This document shows, in pieces, positions 36,551 through 46,560 of a stretch of DNA of 64,000 nucleotides. The notes under the pieces were generated by a model. The model had not been told where the DNA came from and ran no database searches. It saw only the letters and a program-made list of their open reading frames with translations. The first letter of the stretch is position 1; the number at the start of each line of letters is the position of its first letter. The translations under genes were made by a program, and so were the position numbers. The stretch comes from Buddleja alternifolia (Eukaryota > Streptophyta > Magnoliopsida > Lamiales > Scrophulariaceae), in NCBI GenBank assembly GCA_019426215.1, contig CM033393.1, positions 26,104,591-26,168,590 on the forward strand. Reading direction: 5' to 3'.

Positions 36551-38040
36551 TTGGAAATGGCAGCCCTTGAGAATAACTGTACTTGGGATTTTACTGACCT
36601 TCCCAAAGATAGGAAACCCATTGGGTGTAAGTGGGTATATAAGGTCAAGTATAGGTCCAATGGGGAGATTGAGAGGTACAAGGCTAGGTTAGTGGCTAAG
36701 GGGTACAATCAGAGAGAGGGCATAGATTATCATGAAAAGTTTTCACCTGTTGTAAAGTTGGTCACTGTGCGTGCTCTAATAGCGCTTGCTGTCATTAAAA
36801 ATTGGCCTTTGTATCAATAAGATGTCAATAATGCCTTCCTTCACGGGATTTACATGAGCAAGTTTTTATGTCATTATCTCAAGGGTATTTTTCCTCCACT
36901 GATACTAGGGTTTGTAAGTTAAAAAAATCTTTATATGGCTTAAAACAAACACCTAGACAGTGGAACGAAAATTTTACCTTGCCTTTATTAGACAATGGTT
37001 TTAAGCAAAGCAAACATGACTACTCTTTATTCGTGAAAAAACATAATGATGTGGTTATTGCTTTGTTAATTTACGTGGACGACATTGTTGTTACGGGGAA
37101 TTCGATCGGTGAAATAAATTCTTTCAAACATTCTTTGAATTCCAGATTTCATATAAAGGATTTAGGATTGCTTAAATATTTTTTGGGTACTGAAGTGGTC
37201 AGATCCTCCAAAGGGTTATATTTGTTTCAGCATAAATATGTGCTCGATTTATTAAAAGATTTTGGCTTATTAGGTTCTAAACCTTCTTATGTGCCTATGC
37301 AACAAAATCTTAAACTTACTGTTGATGAATCTGTTGGTGATCCTTTTATTGATGATATAAACATGTATCAAAAGGTGATTGGTAGGTTGATTTACTTGTC
37401 TATGACTCGCCCGGATATTTGTTTTTCTGTTCAAGTTTTGAGTCAGTTTATGCACAAGCCAAAACTGTCTCATCTTAAGTCTGCCACTCGTGTGTTGCAT
37501 TATCTAAAATCAGCCCCTGGGTTGGGTTTATTTTTTCCTACTAATTCTAGTTGTAAGTTGTTTGTATATTGTGATTCTGATTGGGCTTCGTGCCCCATTT
37601 CTCGTAAGTTTGTTACTGGTTTTTGTCTCTTTATGGGTAATTTGTTGCTTTCATGGAAGAGTAAGAAGCAAACCACTATTTTTAAGTCTCCTGCCGAAGC
37701 AAAGTATCGTGCAATGTCATCTGCCTGTGGAGAGCTTGTTTGGGTTCTTGGCATTTTTTCTGACTTGGGTATTAACGGTCTTACTCCTGTTTCGTTTTTT
37801 TGTGATAATCAGGTTGCGCTTCATATTGCTGCAAATCCTGTGTTTCACGAACAGACGAAACACATAGAAATCGACTGTGATGTTGTACGGGATCTTGTCA
37901 AAAATGCCACCATAGTTACAAAGTTTGTTCAATCGGGTGAGCAAGTTGTAGATATCTTCACAAAAGCCCTTGGAAGGGCTCAACATCAAAATTTGCTCAA
38001 CAAGTTGGGTCTCCTCGACGTGCACCATCCTTCAGCTTAG
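36551..38040 (+). pseudogene. Copia-C reverse transcriptase and RNase H
   Basis: RT opens with [17 protein letters not shown] and [22 protein letters not shown] at about 36818 and a one-base deletion near 36848 separate the first block from the long frame 36868-38040. That frame has LKKSLYGLKQ, the active site YVDD near 37072, HIKDLGLLKYFLG, RLIYLSMTRPDI, the RNase H blocks YCDSDWASCP, SPAEAKYRA and KHIEIDCDVVRD, and the copia end LLNKLGLLDVHHPSA. About 390 residues at the C-terminus are intact. Confidence 0.92.
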
Positions 38041-38041
38041 T

Positions 38042-38064
38042 GGGGGGGGGGGGGGGGGGGGGGG
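38042..38064 (+). other. Poly-G tract at the Copia-C polypurine site
   Basis: A run of 23 G follows the pol stop (TTAG-TG) and directly meets the 3' LTR, whose expected first bases TGTTAAG read GGTTAAG. Copia polypurine tracts are G-rich but usually 6-10 G. The length may be real slippage or an assembly artefact. Confidence 0.75.
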
Positions 38065-38379
38065 TTAAGAAGGGCAGCCTTATGTCCTTATGTCTGTTCA
38101 GCTCAGTTATTCAAGCCTTTGGTTTTAGGCCCGTCCGAGTTAACTTATTTAAGGGCCCATGTTGTATTTCAAGTTTAGGGTTTTAGGGTATTATAAAAAT
38201 CCTTCAACTCCAGTTTATTTGTTCACTTTAGCATTTATATTTCTCTCTCTAAATAGGCAGCCATCTTCCCTCTCTTCAATAGGTTTTGCTCTCTTCTTGT
38301 AGAACTCTCTTCTGCAAGTCTTTAAGTTGTATTTGTTTTCCTTGATTCAATAAAATCTTTATAATTTCAGTTTTTAACA
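38063..38379 (+). repeat. Copia-C 3' LTR
   Basis: 317 bp by alignment to 22738-23054, ending TTTTTAACA. The first two bases are merged into the G run. Confidence 0.9.
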
Positions 38380-38716
38380 AATCTCAATCAACAATTGGCT
38401 TAACAATGTAGCAGGTGTTGCCGACCCTTCCCTCTCTCCTATGGTGCCGGCCGAAACAATACCTTGATCAGCCATATATGAAATTCTCGAACACTAATCT
38501 GTTTGGATGTGTTTTCATTTCATTTTCAACCGTCATTTTCTCAAATGTATGAGGGAATGAGTTTTTTTATTTTTTATTGAGAAAAGTGAAAAAATTAGGT
38601 GTGTTTGGTTGTATTTTTTAAAATGGTTGAAATTGATGAGTGTGATGTGTGAAATAATTAAAAAGTAATTATTAGATAGATATTGTTGGATTTGATGGTG
38701 AATATAATGATGTCTA
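38380..38716. other. Intergenic sequence right of Copia-C
   Basis: Contains an A/T-rich stretch with TTGGTTGTATTTTTT-type sequence. No gene or clear element seen. Confidence 0.4.
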
Positions 38717-38725
38717 AAAAATTTA

Positions 38726-39118
38726 AGGATAATAGCAGACACCCCCTTCAGTTATGAAGTAATGTGCACTTTGCCCCTAACTTATTGAAATGTGCACTTT
38801 ACCCCCTCATTTATCATAAAATGTGCACTTCACCCCCTCGGGCAATTCGGGCAGATTTGGGCACCACACTTATCATAAAAATTAGACTTTTGCCCCCTGA
38901 CTTATGTGTCTTTGTAGCACTTTGCCCCCTGACTTATGTGTCTTTGTAGCATTTTGTCCCCACTTATGTGTTTTGTAGCACTTTGCCCCTGCCCGAGCTG
39001 CCCGATGGGGTGAAGTGCACATTTTATGATAAGTGAGGGGGCAAAGTGCACATTTCAATAAGTTATGGGGCAAAGTGCACATCACCTCATAACTGAGGGG
39101 GGTGTCTGCCATTATCCC
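38726..39118. mobile_element. Mutator-like foldback MITE
   Basis: The ends are long inverted copies: left GGATAATAGCAGACACCCCC, right (inverted) GGGATAATGGCAGACACCCC. Both continue with GTGCACTTTGCCCC segments. A perfect 9 bp duplication AAAAATTTA flanks it (38717-38725 and 39119-39127), typical of Mutator-like elements. The centre has a short tandem of CTGACTTATGTGTCTTTGTAGC. No coding capacity. Confidence 0.9.
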
Positions 39119-39127
39119 AAAAATTTA

Positions 39128-39576
39128 AAAGAGAGGAGAGAGAGATGTTTTAAAAAATTAAAGGAAAGGAGAGAGAAATGTTTAAAAAATTTAAAGGAGA
39201 GTAGAGAGAAATGCTTAAAAATTGAAAGGAGTTGAGAGACAAAAGGGATAAAAAGAAAATTTGAAATAAGTGATGTGAAATGTAATTTTAAAAAAATGAT
39301 TGAAATTTATTGCGAACGTAAAAATAAGAATGAAAATGAGAATATTTTCAACTAAAAATAGTGTAAAGTGTGTATTTTCATTTTTAGATAAAAATAAAAA
39401 TGAAAAAAGAAGCTTGAAAACACAAACAAACACGCCCTAAAAGTTTGCTCACGTCTTAGACTTACCCACAAATGGTGTGACTTTATGTGTTTTTTTTATA
39501 AAGAAAACTGCACTAAATTTATTCCATATTTTCCTCAATTTCTCATATGAAGTAACCCTTCTCATTTTTTTTATCA
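39128..39576. other. AT-rich intergenic sequence
   Basis: Includes a short tandem of GAGAGAAATG(T/C)TTAAAAA with TTAAAGGA units at about 39121-39235. Nothing else supported. It is the region downstream of the cysteine-rich peptide gene. Confidence 0.4.
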
Positions 39577-39828
39577 TTATTTAATAGAGGCGAAAAATAT
39601 CAACCTCGGGCACAACAACAAGAAGACTGTGAAACTAAAGAAATCTAAACAAATTCCACCAAGATGATATCCTTTTGTAATGCAAGCTTGATAGCAGTCT
39701 TTGAAAGCTGAACAATCCCCAATGCAAGCCACATGCTCTCTTATTCCTTCACCCATTTGCCCTGAAGCCAATACCAAAATTAGGCATAAAATTCCCATTA
39801 AATAGTGTCGTTGAGCACCAAAAGCCAT
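39577..39828 (-). CDS. Small secreted cysteine-rich (defensin-like) peptide, possibly frameshifted
   Basis: 83-residue minus-strand frame. Residues 1 to about 27 look like a signal peptide (MAFGAQRHYLMGILCLILVL, then ASG). The mature part has a close cysteine spacing: C-x3-C-x5-C-x3-C-x9-C with a GYHLGGIC segment, like plant DEFL/LCR peptides, which are secreted and often act in defence or reproduction. Those usually end in a CCC cluster. Here TGTTGTTGT (39620-39612) encodes CCC in the +1 frame, followed by Ala-Arg-Gly and a stop at 39600. In the annotated frame that stretch reads LLL. A one-base slip has therefore probably broken the C-terminus. A foldback element begins 62 bp upstream of the ATG. 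Confidence 0.5.
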   Translation of the reverse strand: MAFGAQRHYLMGILCLILVLASGQMGEGIREHVACIGDCSAFKDCYQACITKGYHLGGICLDFFSFTVFLLLCPRLIFFASIK

Positions 39829-39890
39829 ATTAACAAAGCTACTTGTGAAGTTCTTTTGACACCTCTGAAAATTATAGATATCAAGTGTGA

Positions 39891-40723
39891 GGGAGAATTA
39901 CATATTTCGTCCTTAAATTTGTTCATGAATACAGATTTGATCCCTCATATTACAGACTCGATACATTTAGTCCCTGAACTTACAAAATGTGCACAAATGT
40001 AGTCTCTGCCATCAATTTACTGTCTACAACTAACGAAAGTGCTCACATTTTATTTTTTTATTTCGTTTATTTTTTCATTTTATATTATTTTTACTTATTT
40101 TTATTATTTAAAATAATTTAACTTTTTTATTTTTGAAATATATTTTATATTAATATTTTAATTAATTATTTTATTTTATTTATTTTTCTATTATTTTCTA
40201 TTATTTTTGCCTATTTTAGGTCAATTTTATTATTTAAAATAATATTAAACTTTTTTATTTTTGAAATATTCTTTATTTTTGAAATTAATATTTTAATTAG
40301 TTTTAGTTTATTTATTTATTTATATTTTTTATTTTTAGTTAATTTTATTATTTAAAATAATATTTAACTTTTTAAATAGTTTAAATAATTTTTCTTTTTT
40401 ATTAAATTTTTTTTTATTATTATTTTATATTAATTTTAATTAACTTTTCATTTTATTTTTATGTTTTTACCATGTGGTGGATTGAGATTTGACCACCTAG
40501 GCAAAATTAACTTCAAAATTAAAAATCCCCAAATTGAAAACCTAACCAAACCCCAATTTTTATATTTTTTGGATATTCCGTTAATTTAGATGGAAAGTTA
40601 ACGGTAGGGACTGCATTTGTGCACATTTTGTAAGTTGAGGGACCAAATTTGTTGAGTCTGTAATATGAGGGACCAAATGTGTTTTCGGCTACAAGTTTAG
40701 AGACGAGAACTGAAATTATCTTT
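39891..40723. mobile_element. Foldback Mutator-like MITE upstream of the peptide gene
   Basis: The inverted halves share CCCTCATATTACAGACTC, ACTTACAAAATGTGCACAAATG and CAGTCCCTACCG-type blocks. Flanking nonamers CAAGTGTGA (39882-39890) and CTAGTGTGA (40724-40732) agree at 8 of 9 bases. The extreme ends are diverged. The interior is very T-rich (about 40040-40470). No coding capacity. Confidence 0.8.
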
Positions 40724-40732
40724 CTAGTGTGA

Positions 40733-41218
40733 CTTTATGTGTATTTGAGTTTATATTTGAGTCTTAAATACCTGATGAAAGGGATAGTTTGTATTTGAGT
40801 CTTTAATTAACTACAAGACTTAACTGTGTAGTGAGGAACATAGATAAAAGTTCTATTTTTACGATGCATCTCGACCTGCTAAATATTTGATACTTTTCTG
40901 AAACATTTTGGAAACAACATAGAAAAATTGTAAAATCCAACAAATGCAACAAAAAAAAATGTGAAAATGTGTGTGTGAGAGAGAGGGAGAGAGGGGGGCG
41001 GGGGTTATAAAGTTGCTTATAACTTGAGCATATTTATTACAACTATAATCCTTTTTAATTCGATCGTATAGGTAATTTTTTATTATTGTGATGTTAATAT
41101 TTTTTTCCTTGCTTCTTAATATTTAAAATCATTGTGGTAGGCATCTTAATAGCCAACAAGTGCTACCTAAAATCAATTATTCATTGCAACTAGCTAATGT
41201 GGTGCTGATTACATTGTT
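40733..41218. other. Intergenic sequence
   Basis: Contains a GA/GGGGG run near 40976-41006. No gene supported. The target site of the LINE lies at its right end. Confidence 0.4.
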
Positions 41219-41235
41219 AAAGTCGGTGTATTCCT

Positions 41236-41639
41236 TTGGCGTGATTGCCCGTGACTCGGAGGGCAAGGTTCTACGGTGGCATAGAGGTCGTTTTCCTTTT
41301 GTTTCGTCGGCTGAAACAGGTGAGGCTTTAGCTTGTCGGGAAGCCATTCGTCTGGCTGTCTCAAGTGGGTGGAGGCGAGTTATTGTTGAGGGGGACTGCC
41401 TACCTCTCATTCAAAAAATTAATTCACCATCGGAGGATTTATCTTCTGTGGGTCCGTTGATTTCTGATATTCGTTCGTATATGTCTGTTTTTTCTTCTGT
41501 TTGTTTTGCTTTCATTCGGCGGTTGGGAAACTCTGTTGCGCATTGTTTAGCGCATGATGCTTCGATTATGACCTCGGGGGATAATTCTGATGTACCCTCT
41601 TATGTGTTGGATTTGGTTTTGGCTGACTTAGCCGTTTAA
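41236..41639 (+). pseudogene. LINE C-terminal RNase H-like domain (RVT_3), fragment
   Basis: The frame reads GVIARDSEGKVLRWHRGRFP, then AETGEALACREAIRLAVSSG, VIVEGDCLPLIQKIN and RRLGNSVAHCLAHDAS, the RVT_3 RNase H-like fold found at the end of plant L1-type ORF2. The acidic residues of the active site (D in ARDSEG, E in AETGEA, D in EGDC) are visible, as is the late HxxAHxAS motif. The frame reads through the target duplication at the left, so its first residues (before GVIARD) are host sequence. It ends at TAA 41637-41639, shortly before the poly-A. Confidence 0.85.
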
Positions 41640-41671
41640 TATATTGCTTTTCTGTTTCGAAAAAAAAAAAA
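41236..41671 (+). mobile_element. 5'-truncated LINE insertion ending in poly-A
   Basis: A perfect 17 bp duplication AAAGTCGGTGTATTCCT flanks it (41219-41235 and 41672-41688). The insert ends in a run of about 15 A. Long target duplication, poly-A and 5' truncation are the hallmarks of target-primed reverse transcription. Only the last 0.43 kb of the element is present. Confidence 0.93.
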
Positions 41672-41688
41672 AAAGTCGGTGTATTCCT

Positions 41689-42463
41689 CCATAAGTGTAA
41701 AAATGTTGGACAAACTTCACCAATATGCTAGAATTCGAAATGACAAACGAACTAGGGATAATATCAAGGCGAGAGTAAGCTCTTAAAACTACTATGTAAG
41801 TAAATCATAAATACCAATTTCATAAAAGTAGGGAATATAAAAGGTTTCCTAGAAAACTAAAACATTGAAAAATTAAAGGAACAAAATAAAATTATTGGAA
41901 TTTAAAGAACTTGAAACTCCACTCTGATTTCATTTTTATTAACTTGAAAGTAGACATATTTTCATTTACTTGGGAATCAAAACTCGGGAGAAGCAGACGA
42001 AGATAGCTCGCAAATTCAACTACCATATGCACAAAGAATGATGTAAAATGCACGACCGGGACTTAGATTGAGTGAATACCAGGGCAGAATCACCTGGTAC
42101 TAAAGCTCAGTGATGAATGAACTTTACCAAAAATCAGTTATTTCCTTCATTTTGGCTCAGTGATGAATGAACTTTACCAAAAATCAGTTATTTCCTTCAT
42201 TTTGGCAGAACAGACGCAGCAACTTATGATGCAAGATTGTAAAACCAAAATCACTGACGAAAATAGATACGAATTCATTTGACAGCTCAATGTCCATCCT
42301 ACTCAAACTAGCTGTTCGACTAACAATAAAGGAAAATAAATAATACACCAAATAAGTTCAAGGCTAACATTGTAGAATAAAGCGCCCTAATTTTACATGC
42401 ACGACACCGAATTTAGCAAAACCAAAACTGTGATGTGTTGCTCATGCGCACATTAAAAAACAT
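41689..42463. other. Intergenic / NOP58 3' region
   Basis: Convergent space between the LINE remnant and the NOP58 stop codon. It holds a perfect 50 bp tandem duplication (42105-42204). The 3' UTR of NOP58 should begin at 42463 going left. No canonical AATAAA was seen at the expected distance on the minus strand. Confidence 0.5.
42105..42204. repeat. 50 bp perfect tandem duplication
   Basis: Units 42105-42154 and 42155-42204 (GCTCAGTGATGAATGAACTT, continuing to CTTCATTTTG) are identical. It lies 260 bp downstream of the NOP58 stop and may be in its 3' UTR or just beyond. Confidence 0.9.
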
Positions 42464-45400
42464 TCAGTCTTCACTTTTCTTCTTCTTCTTCTTCTCCTTC
42501 TTGTTAGGGGTTTCATCAGCCTCCCCATCAGCAGCCTCTGCATGTTTTCTCTTCTTTTTCTTCTTCTTGCCTGCATCAACAGCATTATCCTCTTCATTTG
42601 GCAACTCTGCGTGTTTTCTCTTTTTCTTCTTCTTCTCTCCTACATCAGCATTGTCATTTTCATTCGCCAACTCAGAATCATCTTCTGCTGAATTCTTCTT
42701 CTTTTTCTTCTTTTCCTTCTTCCCAACAGCTTCACTTTCAGGCTCTGCACCATTTCCCATGTCTGCATCTTCTGTTCCATTCTTCTTTTTCTTTTTCTTA
42801 CTCTTTTGCTCTTCGTCAGTAACAGGCACATTGTCCAATGATTCTGTTAGTCCAAGAATTGAATCTGCTGCTGGGTTGTAAGTCTGCATATAGAAAGACA
42901 AAATACGTCGAATGAAGTGGCAAGGAAAGATAATTATCCAATAGGCTCAAATAATTGAAAATTGCTTCAGACCTTGGCTGGAGTAATCAAACCCCCTGAT
43001 CCCTTCTTACGATCCTTGTCATAAAATTCAATCTTGGGTTTGCCTTTAACGGACCCAGCAGAACGACCAAGTTCCCTGCCTTCTAAGTTCCTTAGACGTG
43101 CTTCAAGCTACACAAAGTAAAGTAACACAGAGGTCACAACAGGAGGGATTAAAACATAAACTGAGGCGCTTATATCCTTCTCCTACTAAGAGGGTGATTG
43201 GCTAGACTTATTTGAAAGAGCTTAGAAGCTCTAACTGGCTAAGACGTTTTTGGAGTTTATAAGCTCTCTATATTATAAGCTCTTAAAAATTAAGTTACGG
43301 TTTCCCGACTAATATTTTAGGTGTTTATAAACAGTTATTTTGAGAGCTTATAAGTCGTTTTACCAAAACATTCACCAAACACTTTCTAAGAGCCAACGCT
43401 TTGTAAGAGCTTATAAGCTCTCAAACAGCTTATAAGTTGTTTTAAGGAAACTTATAAGCTCAGCCAAACACCCTCTAAATCACAAATTGAAGTACCTTGG
43501 CTCTATTTTCCAAACCCATAGAATTATCCTGACCATCTCCAAGAGCATCACATCGAATTGCCAAAGCAGCTTTTGCCGCAAGAGACCGTGAAATTTTGCC
43601 CTTGTGCTTCGGGGCTGCCTGACCGATTAAAGATGCATGATATATTAGCCCATATTTAGGAGTCGCATGCTTTGTCTTCAGTGCTCTAAAGAGAGCTTTC
43701 TCTGCACCTAGTATCTGAACTGTGCTTCCAGGTTGCTTAGCCAGATTCACTAAACTGCCTCCATGTGCAATCAAGCGAGCACCAACAAGTTCTCCAACAA
43801 GAGCAGTTAGATTTGGGGCAATAGTGTTCATCCTGCTCTTTAAATAGTCATAGAGTTGAGCTCTGTATTCTGAAAGAGAGAGAACTTGGTTGCACAAATC
43901 CTTGATGTTCTCCAAATCCAGATCACTAACTTCAGTTCCCATGGAAATCATGGACGCTTCTTTCAGTTCTGTCTCGACCTCCTCTGGAAGTATCTATAGA
44001 TGTTTGAGATTTATAGTGAGCATAAACATAATCATAGCAAAAATGCATGTATCTTAGAAATTGAATTTCGTACGTAACGAATCTCGTGGGGCAAAATAGA
44101 GTAAAAGGATTGCATTTCTCAACCAGTCTTGTTCATAAAAACCACAGGTAGCAGAACCACAAAGTAATACTCTTACACCTCATTCTTAATCGAACAAAAT
44201 CAACATTTCCACATCACATCTAAACACATTTTCCTATTTAAACAAACAAATTAAAGATCATTTGAAATCAAAATGGAAAATAAGAATGATAAATTAAAAT
44301 AAAATAAAATACGTCTTAGAATCTGAAGCAAAGATTCTACAATAATTGTTCAAATATTTGACTTGATTTAGTTGAGGATTTTTCTTGGATGTCGCTTCAA
44401 GCAGTATAAGAGAAATACAATAACTTATTTTGCATAGTATAACTAGCAACACGTCATCTCTATGTTTTTGTATTTATGGTCATTACTCTTTACTCATAAT
44501 ACATGCTCACTGTTTGAACGCTTCTTAATCATTATATGTGCTATCATATTTATGTGTTGGCAGGGTGGGTAAAATTACTACAGAACTTAAAGTCTCTACC
44601 TCAGAGAAATCAAGCTTTGCAGCATTTGTTCTGTTACCCATCAACTTCACCGTCTTTGAATATTGGATATTATCCTGTATGATCTTTGCGAGTTCCGGAA
44701 AATGCCACCCATACCATTCCCTAACCCTCATTGCATATGTGTTCAGCTCTTTGTCAAGGTCATCCAACAAGCTAATGGCCTGTATTATCATTGTATCAAC
44801 CTAGATGACAAACAGCAAAAGCTCATCAATTAAGAACCAAAATTATGAGTAATATGAGAATTAACATTAGGCAATTGATGTCATCATAACGCTTGCAACA
44901 ACATTAATAAAGTTCGATAGTAAAACAGTAGCTTCACTGCCAAAGATGAAAACCTGATTCACAATTGAGGTTCCACGGTATGGAGAACTGTACCGAGCAT
45001 ATAAGCATTTCTCTTTTCCAGAATGTGTAATTTAGCCAAGCATTATTTTCATACAACCCGATAATAGCTTCCGATTGTTTTTAGGAATGGCATAAAACAG
45101 AAGAGAGTATGAGAGCTAATATTTTCATAAAATGCTCTTCTTATGAGAGCTAATATCACTTGTTTACTTCAATAAAACAGAAACTGCTGGGTAGGATTCC
45201 GTTATCTTTTGTGATAGTGTCTCATAAGATTAGCTTACATAATCCAGGATACTGATACCTTCATATTTAGTTAATTTTCCAACTCAAATTGAGTGTTACT
45301 ATGTGCATTTACAATGACATGCCTGGATTATTAAGATACAGCTTCAGATGTCAATAGCATGCCAGACCATTTATACAGCCCACTTAATGGTTTGTCTTAT

Positions 45401-46400
45401 ACACAAATCGCATGGAGAAAGGTAAAGATGTTCTGTTAGTGGAATCAAGAGACAACATTATTAGTAATAAACCACAGAGAGAGATTCACCTTATCAGGAC
45501 TGAATTTCAATTTGTATCTCGACAAGCTGTGGGATAAACCCAGACTCATTGGAGCCAAATCTTGCGCACCAAGACCGGATATAAGTTCAGTCAACTGACT
45601 TCTCACTCCTCTCATCAGTTCCATGACAGCATTGTTGTGGACACATTCAATTTGCTGTGGGAGGTATAAGCAATAAGTTTAACAAGGAGCAAGACAAAAG
45701 ATTTGAACAAGAATACAATACACTTCTTAGGCCACGGTGCTAACTCACCAGCTTCTCTTTGATTGTGTTCCCAAGTTTGGAATCAGCTACAGCTAAAATT
45801 TCACCATCACAATGGGTACGCAAGAATTTACGGAGACCTTTGCTTGGCTTACTATCAATCAATAAGGTAGCAGCTGATAGAGCTTCAGATGTATTCTCAA
45901 ACTTGGAAAAACCTTTTAGCTTGACAACCTAATGTTGACATAAGACACAGTTGCTAATTAGAGTCATTAATTGAAAAGCAAAATGCAGTGACAAACACGA
46001 AACGAAAACGAAGGTGAAATAGTCTCAGTAACATTGGTGGTGGTGTCAGCAGTAAAAGACAGGACTCAGAAATCATACTTTATATGTCTATTCAATCTAA
46101 GTTAGTCACACACAAATCATAGAATTTAAGGCAGCAGAAATACAGAGGAATTAAAGACCTGTCTAGCAGAGTCTGGTGTAGAGAACTCCTTCCCCAAATC
46201 CTGCAATGCAAATAACAAACAAAAAATTGAAATAAAGTCGAAAATCAACGAACAAAGCGGAGCAACACAGATGAAAACGTGAATGAAAGAAAGAAAGAAA
46301 CAGATATGAAAAAGAAGAATACCTCAACTTTGGAGAGCTTGCCTTCATCCAATACTTTGAAAACCGCAAAACCCGCTGGAGTTTCAAACAGAAGCAGCAT
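42464..46400 (-). CDS. NOP58: NOP58 / NOP5, box C/D snoRNP core protein (8 exons)
   Basis: All eight exons join in frame with GT-AG introns: 46400-46323, 46200-46159, 45928-45749, 45654-45490, 44800-44600, 43993-43496, 43107-42973 and 42883-42464, giving 572 residues. The NOP5NT domain begins [25 protein letters not shown] and Nop domains follow ([31 protein letters not shown] near residue 318; [20 protein letters not shown]). The C-terminus has Lys-rich blocks (KKKKKK) split by acidic stretches, as in other NOP56/58 proteins. NOP58 is a core protein of box C/D snoRNPs that guide 2'-O-methylation of rRNA, and it acts in the nucleolus. I see no stop or frameshift. The start is the conserved MLLLFETP; an in-frame ATG 57 bp upstream is less likely. 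Confidence 0.97.
43190..43475. mobile_element. Tourist/Harbinger-like MITE in NOP58 intron 6
   Basis: The ends are inverted: GAGGGTGATTGGCT at left and CAGCCAAACACCCTC at right. TAA flanks both sides (43187-43189 and 43476-43478), as expected for PIF/Harbinger MITEs. The interior is a series of imperfect AGAGCTTATAAGCTCT palindromes. The right end lies about 17 bp from the exon 6 splice donor (43495-43494). Confidence 0.82.
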
Positions 46401-46560
46401 TCTTGCTTTCTTCTCTAACAAATTTCTCCGAACAATTAAAGACCTCACCACCAGCAATAGAGGAGGCTGGTGTATGTCTTATTAGACAACAACTCTGAGA
46501 GAGAGAGAGAGCGACTGAGGTTTTGAAGAGACTAACTAGGGTTTTAGGAGGAAGGAGAGA
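46401..46560 (-). promoter_or_regulatory. NOP58 5' UTR and promoter-proximal region with telo-box
   Basis: A telo-box AAACCCTA lies at 46544-46537 on the minus strand. A CT-rich run (CTCTCTCTCTCTC, minus strand, about 46511-46497) lies closer to the start. Telo-boxes are common in promoters of plant ribosomal-protein and ribosome-biogenesis genes, which suits NOP58. No clear TATA box. The transcription start is not determined. Confidence 0.65.

Larger units (their letters stand above)
22738..38379 (+). mobile_element. Copia-C: Ty1/copia element with short LTRs, split by Athila
   Basis: Direct LTRs of 317 bp each, a near-canonical primer site, gag and pol in copia order, and a G-tract before the 3' LTR. 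Flanking pentamers CATCT (22733-22737) and AATCT (38380-38384) agree at four of five bases. An Athila element sits inside gag. Several stops and frameshifts in gag and pol make it defective. Confidence 0.93.

Noticed and set aside
42435..42881. Plus-strand 148-aa frame rich in Phe and Ser
   Set aside because: Antisense shadow of the Lys-rich NOP58 last exon.
43494..46322. Possible intronic box C/D snoRNA in NOP58
   Set aside because: ATGATGA (about 44893) and TTGATGA (about 44830) occur on the sense strand of intron 4, but no matching CTGA box or terminal stem was found.
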